Assembly: GCA_036583965.1 (NCBI GenBank)
Contig: JAZBQD010000030.1
Coordinates: forward strand, 112,993,889 to 113,057,888
Reading direction: 5' to 3'
DNA length: 64,000 nucleotides
From: Prunella strophiata
Lineage: Eukaryota > Chordata > Aves > Passeriformes > Prunellidae
In this document: piece after piece, positions 1-15,642 of the stretch
Layout of the letters: each line of letters begins with the position of its first letter
Position numbering within the stretch: position 1 is the stretch's first letter
Notes under the pieces: model-generated
Told to the model about the DNA's origin: nothing
The model's database searches: none
Seen by the model: the letters and a program-made list of their open reading frames with translations, nothing else
Made by a program: the position numbers and the translations under genes

Positions 1-1724
1 CTTTGAGGTGACTCTCAAAGTCATCTCATATCCTCTAACTTGAAACTGATCAGATCCAAGGTCTTTATCAACATCTAAACTCTTCTGCCTCTTTTGGTAG
101 GAAAGTGCTAGAAGCTCTTGGCCTTGGTCCTCAGCCTTAGACCATTGCATAAGTTATTGGTTTCACTCGACTGCTTCAGCATCTTGATTGAATCAAGCCC
201 TTCCTTTCTGACCAAAAATATTCCTCTCCATCATTCCTCTGCCTTTTATTTATGAGAGTTCATTGATCAAAGCAAAGGAGCTGTCAGAGTGTGTTGGCGC
301 AGTCAAAGGTGGTTCCAGCACCTGCCCAAGGAGCTCTGTGAATATTCAGGCACAAGGCTGCCTCAAGGTTGTTCAGCAATGCAGGGAAATATTGGATTTG
401 GCTATGCCAAGGACAAAACTTCAAGTGAAAACACCCTGACTTCATGGCAAAAAGCAGGGAAAGGACAGGAATAGAGTTGGGATAGAAAACAGCTGAGGAA
501 AGAGGGGCTGGTTTCTCCTGCCAGCATGAAAATTGGTGACAACAACTCCTTCTGAGAGGGTGTATTTCCCTCCTTTCTGGTGACCTAACTGGACACACAG
601 ACTTTGACAAGCTGCCTGCCTTGATTTCCAAACTTTTTCCATGCTGGAAAATGCACCAGCCTCACCACCAAGCTGACTCCATCTACAATGTTAAATAAAA
701 TTGTTCTGCAGCCTTGAGACCAAGCAGTACAAGATGCCCAAGAGCACCTGGCCCTGAGTCTTGTGGGGACTTTCTCTTGGTTTTAATACACAATTAGTTC
801 ATTAACAGTGATTTTTTGCCACTTCAAATTATCTGGAACAAGGTGAGGTCTGTGTTGCAGGCCAGGGGTTTATGTTGCTTCAAGCAGGGGTGAGATGGGA
901 GCCTGTGGAGGTGTCTGAGGGAGCAAAGGTGGAGCTGTGTTGGCAGATTAGAGTGAAAAAAGCCAAATCTGATTCAATCTCATCCATGCTGGCTGAATGG
1001 GAGCACATCCTGTCTCCCTAGCCATTCCCAGGTATTTTCTAGGAGCACTAATTGGGCCAAAGCAATCAATTTGCTAAATTATCAGTGCAGTCACCACTGG
1101 ACAGGGCAGCCAAACTCCCATTTACACTTCCAGGAAAGCTCCGAGATATCAGAGATATTACACAGTGAAGAATTAAATGAGTCAGAATTATCTGTGTGAA
1201 ATGTTTGGGCCAGAATTATCTACACAAAATAGCTTCAGCTGATCAGCTCATTTTTGTTCCCAGAGTTTTAAGTTGGGAAAATTGTGATGGGAAAAAAAAT
1301 ATTGAGACTCTCCACCCACAAAAGTTGTGAATACTCTTCTTCCATGTAATCAGTAAAGAGAATACATGGAGAAATCAGGATTTAACCAGCCCTCATGTAA
1401 CTTCTCTGGAAGGCTGAGCTCAGGTGCAAAGAGAAGCTGCAGAGAAGATGAAGCCCTACTCTTCTCAGAGGTGCACTGTAGAAGTTGGTTCTGTGTTGAG
1501 CAGCACATTGAAACCTTTAGAGGTTCCTTACAACCCTAGAATAGCCACTGATTTAAGCAGATTTTGAATTAATTTATTTATTATTTCTAGCAGTTAAAGC
1601 ATATAAACACAGTTTAAAATTGATAAATAAGATCAATACAGGTCTTTCATGCTTTCTCCTTTTCCTGGTACACCCCATGGAGAAGAAACCTGGAGATGCA
1701 ACTCCAGGTTGCATCTGGAAGTGG

Positions 1725-1793
1725 ATGGTTCCCTGCCCTTGGAACTGGATGACCTTCAAGGCCCCTCCAACCCAAACCATTCTGTGATTCCAT
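1725..1793 (+). mobile_element. CR1 LINE 3' tail fragment
   Basis: Ends with the avian CR1 3' signature: a GACCTTCAAGGCCCCTCCAA-like block, then CCCAAACCATTCTGTGATTC. Only the last 70 or so bases are recognisable; the sequence to the left is too diverged. Inside a KCNJ6 intron, sense orientation. Confidence 0.7.
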
Positions 1794-2108
1794 AATGTCC
1801 TTGTCCTATCCACAACCACTGCAGAGATCAGCCTCCTCAGAGCCCTGTTTCCTCTGAGAAGGTGACAAAGCTGAGGTAAAGCAGTTTTTGCACTTGGAAA
1901 ATGCTTACTGTTGTCAGTGCTGCTGCCTGGAGTGGCACAAGGACAGCAGCAGAGGCAGCCCAGGTGTGCCAGCCTGAGTTGTGCCACCTGGCAGCACCAG
2001 AGCTGGGCTCCTCTCTGGTATTTCCATGTGCCAAACTAGTGCCAGGTGCTGCCAGAGGGAAAACAGGGATCACTGATGGATTGTGGTGCTGCCAGGCCTC
2101 AGCAGCTG

Positions 2109-2242
2109 TGTCTGAGCTTGGAAATAGAGGTGTGTATTCTATTCCTATATGTCAGAGGTGGGGCAGTTCTCTGCTGTTCATTGGGCAGTTTTTCTCTTTA
2201 CCTCTTCCACAACCAATCCTCCTGGCCCTGGACACACAAATA
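2109..2242 (+). mobile_element. Truncated ERVL-like LTR fragment (sense)
   Basis: Begins TGTCTGAGC and then follows, in the opposite orientation, the same sequence as the 5' end of the solo LTRs at 3613, 25515 and 43149 (the GTCAGAGGTGGGGCAG and CTGCTGTTCATTGGGCAG blocks). It loses similarity after about 2240, so it is a truncated or diverged copy on the plus strand. Confidence 0.65.
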
Positions 2243-3612
2243 CCTACTCTGAAGCTCAAGCTTTTCTGAGAGCTAAAAACCTGGTAAAAGACTAATCTGA
2301 CAGGAAACCTCTCCTTACTCCAGAAATCTGTGTTCAGTGGCAGGCATTTGCTCTGGAGATAGCTCTGAATAAATGCTGGCTCCAAGAGCTCAGACTTCAG
2401 GTAGCAAACAAGTTCCATAATCCAATGTGAGACCCACAGCCTTGTGAAGGGCTGAAGATGTTGATAATCAGCTGCTCTGTGCACATCTTTGCAGGTTCAC
2501 AACCTTCCTACAGCCAGGTGCAGGCTTCTCACATTGCCCCACAAATGTTACCCAGCCAAGGCTCTTTGGCTTCCCTGTGATTCAAATGAAGATAAATTTA
2601 GCAAAGCAGATGTAAAAACAGCATTCTGGAGCCTTCAGTGGTAAATTCTGCAATGAAGTTGGTTAGAATCCAAAACAAAAACTACAAGGTCAAATGACTA
2701 CCAAAAATGGAGTCATGTGTTTTTAAATTCGAGTTATCAGATTCATTTTTCCACCCTCCATAATAAAAGGGCCAAGAATCAGGAATGAATGGAAATGTTT
2801 GTACTGCAGAGACACAAAGTGTTACTCAGGCTGATTTCTTGCAGCTGTACAGGCTTAAAAGAAATGAAAATAGTAGAACATTATTTTTATCAAGTTGGAT
2901 TAGAAGGCAGTGGTGAAGCAGGTAATGTGAAGAAAACAAAGTATCATCCCTACAGTCTCTTTTCCAATCATAAATATATCTCATTTAATGTCTTTTTTAG
3001 TGAAAGCTGCTGCTGAAATAAATCTCAGTCACACGCATGCTCCCTCTGAAATTAGGTTTATGATGGTTCCATGGGTGCAAAGAAGCAATTTGGGTCTTGA
3101 AGAGAATTGCCAAGTCAGTGTTTATTGAGCACTCCAACATTTCAAAGTGAGCCCTAGGCAATGCTTCCAGCTGAGTGAATAGACAAATCTTGCATTGATT
3201 TCAACAGTGCAGGACCAGATCCTAATTCCTTCCTTTTTCAGGGAAGAGGATCTGTGCTCTGTGATAATGACTGCTTACAGTTGCTAGCTGATCATAAAAG
3301 ACTCCACTTTTTTTTTTTCTCTAAACAAGACTCTTTCTCCTCATATCTTGTGGCACTTTGCAGTGTGGATTATCTGGCTGGGCTCATCCCACAGACAAAT
3401 CCCTCTCTGTTCCCAGAGTTCCTGTGTTCCTGTGCCCTCTGTGCTCATCACAAACAAGATTTTACAGAGCTCTGAAACAAAAGCCATCCAGAGGCAAAGC
3501 ATCCCAAAATCTCTCCTTCCCTTCTCTGACTTCTTCCATTGCAATCAAGAGGAGAAAAAGAACAACACAGATTTAGGGTGTTGAAGGCTACAAGAAATTC
3601 CTTGTGCTGTGC

Positions 3613-4339
3613 TGGCTTGGTTTGAACAGACAGGTGTCTGGCTAAGGAAGGCAGGAGCCTCCCCTGAAATGGAAAATGTAAACCCCCTTCCTCCAAATTA
3701 TTATGATTTTGAAATTAAGAGGCCTCTCAGGAAAAGATATGGGAATTGGAATATCAGTTCTTTATTAGGGAAAAAACAAAAGTAAAATTAAAATGCAGCA
3801 ATACAAAACAGCACTGGCAGAGTCAGCAGAGGAGCTGAGCCCCTGTGTGTCAGGGTGGTGGCACAGTCCCATGCCATGGGGGCTGCAGCCCTCCTGCAGT
3901 GCCAGGGCTGGTTCTGCTGCAGCAGGGATCCTGCACAAGGGGGGAGTTTTCCTCTGCAGCTCCAGGGCTGCTGCAGATGGGCCTGCTCTCCCTCTGGCAA
4001 TGCAGAGGAGAAGAAAGCTGCTCCTCTGGGAATGCAGCAGTGGGCAAAGGCTGCTGTGCTGTTCCAGGGTCAGATTCTATCCAGGCAGGAATGCTTGGCT
4101 CCTGCCCTGGGCAGAGCATCTCCCAGTGGGATGATGGAATTTGATCAGCCATGCAGGGACACTCACTGGCCATGGACAGAAGATAATTAATAATTAATGG
4201 CCCATGGACAGCAGAGATCTCCTGGAGGGAGGATTGGCTGTGGCAGAGATAAAGAAAAAACTGCCCAAGGAACAGCAGAGAGCTGCCCCACCTCTGACAG
4301 ATGGGGACAGAACACACACACCATTTCCAATCTAAGACA
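3613..4339 (-). mobile_element. Solo LTR, ERVL-like family, copy 1
   Basis: A 727-bp copy of the same LTR as the ones at 25515 and 43149, with no retroviral coding sequence next to it. Read on the minus strand it starts TGTCTTAGATTGG and ends near AAACCAAGCCA. AATAAA (minus strand; TTTATT near 3765) lies about 150 bp before its 3' end, as expected for the R region. The flanking 5-mers TGTGC (3608-3612) and TGTGT (4340-4344) look like a target duplication with one change. It is antisense to KCNJ6, the usual orientation of tolerated intronic LTRs. Reading frames within it are chance. Confidence 0.75.
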
Positions 4340-5716
4340 TGTGTAAAGCCCAAATACCCCACAGGGGAGCCCAAACAGCCACCAGGTCCTGCCAAATATT
4401 CCACAGATGGATGCAGTGCCAGGGAGGTTGGGGACCACAGCAAACGAGAGGTAAAACACTTGAGACTTTCCAAAAGCCAAACTTGGACCTTAGAGATGCA
4501 AACACCTGATTCACTTCAAAGTGGTGGCCCTCATCCCACCAGGAAAGGGGGGAATGCAGACAGGAATCACAGTGTCTGCTCAACACATTTCTCTACATGC
4601 AGTAAAGCCCATGAGATCAATTTTTAGATTGCAAATGATTTTGGAAATTAGGACATTTTCAATGAATTTGCACACAAAATGTTCACAACTGTGTGACAAG
4701 AGTTAACATCACTAAATTGCAGTGAAATGTCCAGTTCCAATTGCAGTGGAACTTTCTAGGGTCAGCTTCTGTTACAGAAAGATCAGTTATGATTTGCAAT
4801 ATTCTCAGTCAAAACTCCTCATTATTTTGCAAATCATTCACAACCAAAATAGGCTTACAGTACTTAAATTGGACAAACAGTCCCTTCATGTTCCTCCTTC
4901 TGCTTTGTGCTTGCACAGCACCACAACAAGTTCTCTGCAGCACTACCAAAATACACCAAAAATCACATTCTTGATGATAAAATGATTGTTTAAGGGTTAT
5001 ATTGATGTGTTACATTCACAGCCTCAAAGGGAGAGAGCGTGTCCTGTCCTGTTTTGTTGTTGACACTGGTTCCATGTTGTTCTACAGGCTCTAAATAAAA
5101 GGATGTGCTTGGAAAATCAGGACTGTGTCCTTTCCAGTGCTGCTTTGGAGTAGACAAGAACATGACAACAACATTTGCTGCAATTTTACTAGAAAATAAA
5201 ATGTTCTGAGCACTGGCAAAGTTCAGAAGCCCCTGGCATGGTTTGGACCAGTGCAGAACTGAGCACACACAATTCCTGGCTCCATTTCAGGACACAGATT
5301 ATTCCTGTTTGGCAGATTGTATGACACTAACCTGCCTGGAAAACAATTGGAGTTCAATAATCCAAGTGTGGGCTGCACCACTCTTTACCCTCCATGCTAA
5401 ATAATAGGCCTGGGCAGACTTAATTAGCTAATTTGGCCACAGCCATGACACAAGTGAACTACTCAGGGACTTGTTTAGGAGAACTCCTTGTCATTTGCTG
5501 GGAAATTAAACAAATCACTGAAATCTCATATGTCTTGTAGGTTTTGCCTCAGAGAGAAACCACAGCAGATCATTTGAACAGAATCCTCTAAATTGGCCTG
5601 GATTGGCTCATTACCTGGCTGTTGTGTTCAAACAAACATGATGTTTACTGGGAGAGGAGGAACAGTTCAGAAATAGAGAAAAAAAAAATAAAAGATGTTT
5701 TGGTTTTTTGGGTTTT

Positions 5717-5730
5717 TTTATTTTGTTTTG

Positions 5731-5760
<30 letters not shown>
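5717..5760. repeat. (TTTTG)n microsatellite
   Basis: About seven to eight TTTTG units between T-rich flanks, following an A-run at 5682-5690. In a KCNJ6 intron. Confidence 0.9.
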
Positions 5761-5761
<1 letters not shown>

Positions 5762-7794
5762 TCAATGCAGATTAATAATATGTATATATTTTTGTCAGGA
5801 AGAAAAGCAGAGAGAGCAAAAATAGCTCTCAAGTGAGGCTGCTGCTACTCACCCCCCTGTTCCTGGATCCATGACAGCCATTATGTAACCAAAAGGAAAA
5901 TTAGATGAAATAAACAGCAGAAGTTAATTGGGTTGATAGCAAGTAAAAATATAATTAGTCAAAGTATTTTGTGGCAAAGGCACTGACAGTATGTGGCTGT
6001 TCCTCAGCCTCAGTGGTGAGCAGGGATCCTGCCATGTGTTTAAAACTTATTCATCAAGCGTTTCCATGGAAACACACAGATGCATAACCTTTGGATCACT
6101 TATTTTGGGAATTGCTGCTCCCAAGGTTCTCTCTGGAGTGAAAACTCAGTCCAGGAGAGGGTAACAAAATGTGGTTCTGATCCAGAAACCTCTCCACAGA
6201 GGAATTCATCCATAGCAGGACTGGAGTGAGGGAAAGAAGGAAAGGGCATCTTGCAAAAAAGAAAAAAGACAAAAAAACCCTTTACCTTAATTTTTCCTCT
6301 CAGAGACTGAGAGTTGAGAAACAGCAACACTGGGAAGAGCCTGGAGAATTTAGAAATGGCCAGATGCCCTCAGGAAGATTGACATGTCTGCAAGAGTGTC
6401 AAATAAATGCTGTAATGAGAGAGACTTTGGTTAAACACTGGGTTTGTTGCCCAAAGCTGCCCCCTTACAAAGCCAGATGAGAATCAGCTCCACTACAACT
6501 TCTCCAGGTGAAGAAAAACCCTCCCACATTGGAATTGTCACAAGCTGATCCCACTTACTGTGAGAGCAGCTCCCTGCTTGTACAAAACCCATGTACACTT
6601 GACAAAATGTGGCCCTTCCCTCATGCTGTGAAAGCCTGGCTGTGATGCACAAATCCACAAAAAAAAAACCATTTGGAAAGCATCAGTAAAAATTTGCTGT
6701 CTGAATAAAAGGTGCCTCACTGCTCAAAGTACTTCCCCAGGGAATAAACACTGCATGGAGAGCAGGAGTGGTGTGGTGGGAGGGCAGCCCTGGATGTCCC
6801 TTCACATTCCTCCTGCTGCCAGGAATAAAATCAGCACCTGGATCCCCTCCCAGGGGAATTTCTGGTAAGAAATGCTCAGACAGGGAGGTTTGGGACATGA
6901 TACCCTTTAACACCAGGGCCAGGAGTAAGGAACATTCTCTAAACCAACAGGATTCTCCCACTCCTGGTCTCTGTGTCCATGCCAGGCTCTGACAGGGAGA
7001 GGAAAGCAAATTATTCATAATGCCTGAAAGATAATGAACCCCATTATATCAGCATTAGTAGTTTAACATAAAGCCTCAAAAGCCAGAGCCTTCAGAGGTT
7101 GTTCATAATTATTTGAGGATTCTGTTGCTGCAGTGATGTGATAACTTCCTGTGGACTGGAATTTCCTTAGGCACAACAGGAGAGCTGAGCATAAAATGTG
7201 AAGCCTTAACTTCAGATTTTCTGGCTTTGGCTTAAGTCTGCCTCACAAAGGGCCTGCAATGCCTTTTGATTGTGTCTTGTCATGCATTGCCCAGCATCAG
7301 GGATAATGCAAGCAGGCACACTGTCACTGGCTGGGGGAGTTCATTCAGAACTGAGGGCCCTGTGACACAGCTCCCAGTGCTGCCACTGCCATCAGCCCTG
7401 ATAAGGCTCTCCTGAGACTCACAGCAAACTGAAAAGGTGACAGGATGGGGGGCACGGCCTTAAAACATGGAATTGCTCTCAGATTCTGTGCTACTGTAGG
7501 GCTTTGAGACTTTCTTTGAAAGAGCAGCAGGTCAGGAGGAGAGACAACCAGGCTGCAACCCTTAACCCTTTTTCCCCCTGGGTATTTCAGTAAAACTCTA
7601 CAAGGGGCTGTGATCTTTCTCTACAGGGATGAACCTGCACGTCTTGAAAAAGCTGGAGGTGCTGTGAGGCTCCACACAGCATCTGCTGCACAGCACATGT
7701 TTCTAGGAGGGAAAAAGACTTTTAGAGCCACACTGACCCTACTGAGAGCAACACTCCATAAAGAATGGTACAAAATCACAGCAGTGCTGCTTTT

Positions 7795-8017
7795 TAGATG
7801 GGATATTGGGAAGAAATCCTTCCCTGTGAGAGTAATGAGACCCTGGCACAGGGTGTCCCAGAGAAGCTGTGCCTGTCCCATCCCTGGAAGTGTCCAAGTC
7901 CAGGCTGGACAGGTCTTGGAGCAACCTGGGGTAGTGGAAGGTGTCCCTGACCATGGCACGAGGTGGGGACTGGGTGACTTTAAGGTCCCTTCCCACCCAA
8001 ACCATTCTGAGGTTCTG
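7795..8017 (+). mobile_element. CR1 LINE 3' tail
   Basis: Reads GATGGGATATTGGGAAGAAA, then CAGGCTGGACAGGTCTTGGA, GGTGTCCCTGACCATGGCA and ends AAGGTCCCTTCCCACCCAAA with CCATTCTGAGGTTCTG. This is the standard block order of the passerine CR1 3' end, with moderate divergence. Confidence 0.88.
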
Positions 8018-8979
8018 TATTCAGAGTCAAGCACCTGGGCAGACCCACCAGAAGACTTTTCCCTTTACAGTCTGGCAGAAGAATGACAGCAGCTAGCCAG
8101 AAGAGAAAGAATTAGGAATTCAAGAGCTGAAATTCCTGCAGGAAGAAGCCCCAGAAAACAGAAGGATTTCAGCTGAAAACAACAATTACCCCAGACCTCA
8201 CCATGTCCTCCATGCAAAACACATTCGATTAAACCACTCTCCTCCTCAGTACACTCTTTTTTTCCCTGGCACACAACCATAATAAAGCTATTTATCTCTA
8301 AAGGCTGGGAAACTAAAAAAAAAGCCCAGATCATTAGAGGACAAGGTACACTTGAATTAAAGGCCACAGGCACAGTGAATTCAAATGAAATCTGAAGTAC
8401 CGTAGGTTTTACGTTGCTGGGAGAAGGACACACAATTCCTTGTCTCATTATCAGCAAGACATTGATTTTCTGTGGAAGTGTGCTTGAATTGCTCTTGATA
8501 GATATTACAACTTTCCTTCAACAAGAGGAGGATTGGTTCTTTCTAAAAACTGTTGGCTTTTTTTAAAAAAAAATCCTCCTTGTACTTATTAATACTTTCC
8601 CCACAGCAATGCAATTGATGGAAAAAAATAGCTCAGCAATAGCTCATTTTCTCTGCTCACCCCCAAGTGAATCCAGTCCCTCATTTATATCTTTTATCTC
8701 CATAGGATCTTTTTTGGTGCATAAAAAATTTCATTCATTAAACTGCAAAGGGGCGAGGGGGGAAGGAATATCTGCTTAAACCCATCTCGTGGAATTTAAA
8801 TATGGGTGTGGATAGGATGACCTGATAAGAAAAGAAAGTTTGCTTTCATTTTATTTCTGCACAGCAAAATGAGGGTGCTTGGCATCTGATTTGTGTGTTA
8901 GCAAAGAACAAAGATGATCATTTTATTGATTAACACAGGAAAAGGTTGTGTATTGACTTAGCAATAACAAGAGGAATAA

Positions 8980-10008
<1,029 letters not shown>

Positions 10009-13000
10009 TAAAGGAATCACTTCCACAGCCGTTACATTTGAAAAAGGCATCCGTTCTCTGGTGAGCTTCAAAATTAAAAGCATGCCCAGTTTAATTGTCT
10101 GTTCCATCTTGCCTAACAGAATTAGTGTTGTTTCTGCTCTGTTTGGAAAATGGGATAGCATCTCTCATTTTCTAAATTTTTCACAGCATGTCACCCAGTT
10201 ATTTGTCATTCTATTGCAGGAGCAGCTCAACCACAGGGACCTTGTGGGATAAAACTGCTTAGGGAAAAACAAAAAAAATATTCAATGCAAAACTCTGTTT
10301 GTGGTTAACGTGGGAGCACCATGGTCCTGCTGCTTCCAATCATCCCTGGGTATCTGCAGAACAACTGCCAGCCCTGTGGCATTCCAAGGCTGCATCCAGT
10401 AGGAAGTGATGATGTGTTCAGTTCTCTCTTTCTTGTTTTTTTCTTTTTTTTTTGCCTGCTCGTTTTCCTTGGTTTTTGTTTTAACTTGTAACATGGGGCT
10501 TGTTCCACTCTAGCTCACAAAAGGTTTTGTCTGATTTGGTGTTTCACTGGGGGTCCCACAGGAGTGCACAGAACTCTGGAAGCTGGGATGTACAAACAAG
10601 GAATGTTGTGTCACCGGAGTCTTGTGGAGATGCTGGGTGGTTGTTACCTGAAATTATGCAGCAGAACAGCAGAAATCACTTGGTGCAGGGGAAAAAAAAG
10701 TGCTTGAAATCCACAGCAAATGCACCACTAAAATAATGCTTCTTTTTTGTATTAAAGCCAGAATTATAGGAGGGTACTTTTATCAGTGTTTTAGAAGCTG
10801 GAGGTGTTTTTTTCCTGTTAATAACAGCATCAATGCCTGAAATGAGTAAATACAATCAACACACAGGAATGGCTATTATAAAATGAAGATTTGATGTGCT
10901 TGGGGGAGGAGAAAACACTGATTATAAAAATATGAGATCTGCCATTTTTCCCCATGACTGCAGCAAAACCCAGGAAAGCTTGAGCACGTGGATCCCACAG
11001 CTCTGACAGAGGCTCAACCTTTCCAACCCTGACTCATGTTTTGCAACTGGAGCCAGGAAATAAAGAGCAGTCTCTTACTAGAACATGTGTGTATGTTTCA
11101 CACATCTATTATGTGGTGTCAGAAGAAAACTGCATTTGTCACCATATAATAAACGTGTGAGACAAAAATGGAGCAGGGGGGGAAAAAACCAACAAAAAAC
11201 AAAAAACTGAAAGGAACTTGGCAGGGAATTTGAAGTGATAAATGCAAGGCTTCCAAATTTTCCAGGAAGTAGGTGGTACTGAAGAGAAATCAAGATGAAA
11301 TGTTTAGTGCTCCTGATCTGTGCAGCAGGCACGGAGATTTCAAACATCTGCATCACCTTCGGGTGAGACAGTGAGGAAATTGCTGCTTGTTCCCCGAAAC
11401 CATCCTGAGATCTCAGAATTGCAGCTGAAGGAACCTGACATCCCAAGGGGGTGGGGGATATTTTCAGGTTTGCTGAACACTGTGTTTTCCAGCAAAGTGA
11501 TTGGCAAGTAGTGGAAGAATAAAAAATGTCTCACCGAAACCACCTACGAGATCAAAAGACAGAATATTTCTGCAGTGCAGCAAACGTGGATTTGTTGGTT
11601 TAGAATCTCATCTCTCTCAGTTTGTGACCCCCCCCTCTTCTCTGACCTCATTTTCACCCCTGCACACCCCAGGGCTCTCTGGGGTGTCCTTTGCTGCTCT
11701 GGCCTGACCACCTCTCCCACTCAGCCATCACCAGCCTCCACTGCAGCACAAAACCCCTCAGAGTGCTCAGGCTGGCAAAGTCTGAGATAAAATCAAATTT
11801 GTCACTATCTCAAACCTTTCCAGTCCTTATCAAGAGAGAAACTGAATGCAGTGATTTGAAAACCCATGGAAGATATCCAGGATTAAAGAGTTTCCCCTGC
11901 ACTGAATGGGTCCATTTCCCATTTTAGGCTGTTCTATTTGGGTAGAGTCTCCTGCTGAGTGAGATATGAGCAGAGGGCATCAAATAATGTCAGAATTACC
12001 AGCACAATTTCTAAAATACATTTGTGCAGAAGTAGCTTCTTGTGCTGTGCTTTCACCCCATGCACTGAGTTATTTTTGTTGAAGGTACAATCAGGCCAAC
12101 CTTGTACCAACACTAGGAATTTTCACTCTTTTAATTTACAAATTTTTACATGTTGCATCCTGGCAAATGCAGAAAGCCAATTTAGGCAGTCAAGTATTCA
12201 CCTTTCTTTCCTCTACCTGATGCAGAGTGAGAGCAGGGAAAGCAGCAAAGCCCAACCCAGCAATCCTGCCAGCAGAGTTATGGAATCCAAAATTATAAGA
12301 GCTGAAGCCAGGAAAATGTGATGTCACCTACAGCAGTGTCCTCATTTCGTGTCATTGCTGAGGGATCCAAACCAGACTGAGGTCATCAGGTTGTGTCATC
12401 CATCAGAAAAGCCACTCCCAATTTTACCAGGGAAAACAATTCTTTATCTCTTTTCAGAGCTTCCCCACTCAGATATAGCTTCAATGAGAAATAAAATGGG
12501 AAATGATAAGGGTAAACCTTTGCTAATATTGCTATTAATTATTGATTCTACTTGAATTTGACTCAACAGGTAAATACATTTATAATACTTTCCACCCTAA
12601 GTGCTCCAAAATCACATTTATCTGTTGTATGAAACAAAATTTTTACGGATTCTCATGGGAATTCTGCACTGTGTTTTAGGACAGGAAATTAAGAATAATG
12701 CATTTTATTAAATAACATAATAATGAACCAAATTAAAATTCAGCAGCAAGTTCAACCCAAGGACCCCTTAATTCCCCATGGAAGCATTGCCATAAACTTC
12801 CTGAGATGCAAAAAGAAGAGGATGTGTCTTTACTAAGGTACATCACAATCCCTACACCTTGGTTATTCCCATTCTTTCTACCATGAAAATCACTTTGAGG
12901 GCAGAATCCTCAGCAAAGCATTTTCCAAAAACAAGAATTCAATCTGACTCCTTCATCCAGCACCATCAAACATTCAAAATAAGGCTGTTTTTTTTAAAAA

Positions 13001-15642
13001 TATTTGTCATGGATCCTTTCAATATGCATTTTTCTTGATCTATTTATTTATTTACAACAGCATTCAAAAAATATCTCTTTGATTTGAAGGATAAAACTTT
13101 TGCAGAGATTTATCTCTGTGCATTTCTTGGTGGTGGTGCACATCTCTCCAGTGTCCAAAAACATTGATTTTGGGACAGCAAAAGCACATTAGGCTGCTGT
13201 GGAACCACTGAGGAGCCTTGAGGACTGGGGGGAAAAATCCAACCAAACTTCACTGCAGCTGGAGGACACATCTGGTATTTCCACATTTTTCAGCTCCCAT
13301 TTCCAAGAGTTTTAAATGTAAAATAATCTACAGTTAGGAATATTTTATGATAATTGAACCCTAGCCATGGGCTTAAATTTTTAAGCCTTTTTCACCTGGT
13401 GAAATCTATTTCTAAGGGAAGTCTTATCATCATAAGCAAAGTAGGTATTTTAAAAAATTAAGCAAGACTTGCAAATGTATAATTCTGATAAGGAAATAGA
13501 CCCATAAGAAGAAAAGGAAAGCCTTTTAAATTTGGTAGGTGTAGTGGGAAGATCAGGTAGGGTACAATAGCAAGAGAAACTGAGAGAAATAAACTCAAAG
13601 ACAGAGAGAGATGGGAAAAAAAAATGGGGAAAAAATGGTGAGAAAGAGGAAAATTCAGAACAAGACTTGTGAAGTTGTAGCTGGCCAGTGGGATGCACTT
13701 GGTGACACTCTGGCAATTCCCTCTGCCTAAAAATAAACATTTGAGCATTGAACAGTTCTAAGGAAAGAAAATGATCTGCACATTTTTAGCTGTCAAAGAA
13801 AAATAACAAGCAACAAAGCCAGACAGAGAACTTCAGGTTCAGAGGGATAATTTTACAAATAAACTCAGAGTAGGGTTCATTTATAATTCTGACACAGGGG
13901 CAGCTTTGAAAGCAGCATCTGCAGAAGGTTTTACAGCTACAGAAACAACCACACTTGCCAGCTGTGGAAAACATGTGTGCAAAGCAATAAAATGTTCACT
14001 TGGATGGTTATTTTTACAGTAAACAGTGTTATCAACCAGACAAATATTGTATAAAGCTGTTCCCCTCTTCACTACAGCCCCTTTGATTGACTGGTTTATT
14101 GTGGGTTTGATTTCTCTGGGATGAAATGCCATATTTACCCCTTAGCCTTGCCCAGCCCTAGCAAATATCTCCCTCTGATATGGATTTCAGCAGTTCCAAC
14201 CCTTCAAAACCTCTCAGCAGACTTTGCTCTCTCTCCAAACAAACATTGCTGGGGTTAGAGTTTCTCACTTGAATTTCCCACTGCTCTTCAAGGAAGAAAT
14301 ATTTATCCTCTCCAACTGCTTCTTAAGGGGATGCAGGTGGCAGGAAGAAAATCACCAGGATTTCTCCCACCTGAGTGTTTCTGCAAGACAAAGAACAGAA
14401 GTGGGTTTCATTGTGCTGCAGGATGTGACTGAAATGCAGTTTAAGCAGGGTCAGGAACGAGTGGTTTCTGCTCCAAACTGGATCATCCTCATTCCAGGAA
14501 TGATCAGAACACAAGGGATCTCCAGTCTGCAGCTTTCCTTTCTATTTTAGGAGTTTTAACATCTCCTGCTGCTGGGTGCTAGACTTGGACAAGGTTTAAC
14601 TCCTCACACATCCCCACTTCCCTGGAGCTGCCAGCAATTCCTTGCACTTCCATCCCATTTTTGATTTTACTGATTCTAACAAAGCATTTCATTGTTATTT
14701 ATTCTCACACAGAAAATTAGAGGCATTAGCAGGAGGGGAGTTCTAAGTGCCAGCAGGGAAAGGAATTCCCATCTCATTGGCATGTTTCCTTCAGGAAGAT
14801 TTCTCTACAGGTGGAAAAGATGAGTTTCATTGCTGAAGAGGATTGTAAGACTTAAAGGAAGCAATTACAATTTCACAATAGTCAAAGCCACAAGGAATAG
14901 CAAGAAATCAGGGAGCAGTGTTTGTGGGAAATAAAAAGGAGATGCTGATCAGGAGTATTTCAACTAAAATGTTGCTGTATCTCACTTTCAGGGAAAAGGG
15001 ATTACACATTTGTTTAACAGCCTTATTCTCTGGGTAGTGCTGTACTTTGCAAACCTGTTATGAGTGTTTGAGAATGGCTTTTTGTCCATCTCTCACACCT
15101 TTCTCACCAATTAATTCCTCAGCTCTTCACAACTCCAGCTGCTCCCTCACCCCTAAATGTTCAAATATAATATTCTGATTCAAGCAGTAACTCATATTAA
15201 TAAAAGGTAAGCTCTCTAAAAGACAGGTATTTAGGGATTACCTAGCAGATCAGATAGTATTAAATAATTCTGTGCTGACCACAGCTCAGACTTGCACAAG
15301 AAGAGCTTCATTTTGCACCTCCTGTCTTTGCAATCCCTCCAAGGATCTCTCTGGGCATGGAGAAAGGGCAGGTCCCAGTTTTTCCACACTCCCACCAACC
15401 TCCCCTGTCAACATTGTCCCTTCCTGAACCAGGGCCAAGCACAGAGAGGTGCCCCAAAATCCTGTCTTTGCTCATCACTGCTGAGCCCACACAGGCTATT
15501 CCCTGCAGGGCTCATGATCTCCATGGACAGAGCAATGACAGGGATCCCAAAATTTGCTTTAACTCTGGCCCTGCTCCTGTCTTCCAAGCAGAAAGGGCAC
15601 AGTGAGAAGCTGGGCTGGCATCCTCTTCACTGACCAGCAGAG

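Noticed and set aside
3850..4473. 207-codon minus-strand frame, with similar frames at 26021-26536 and 43383-43850
   Set aside because: They lie wholly or mostly inside the solo LTRs. The likeness among them reflects LTR copy identity, not a gene family; no retroviral protein is encoded.
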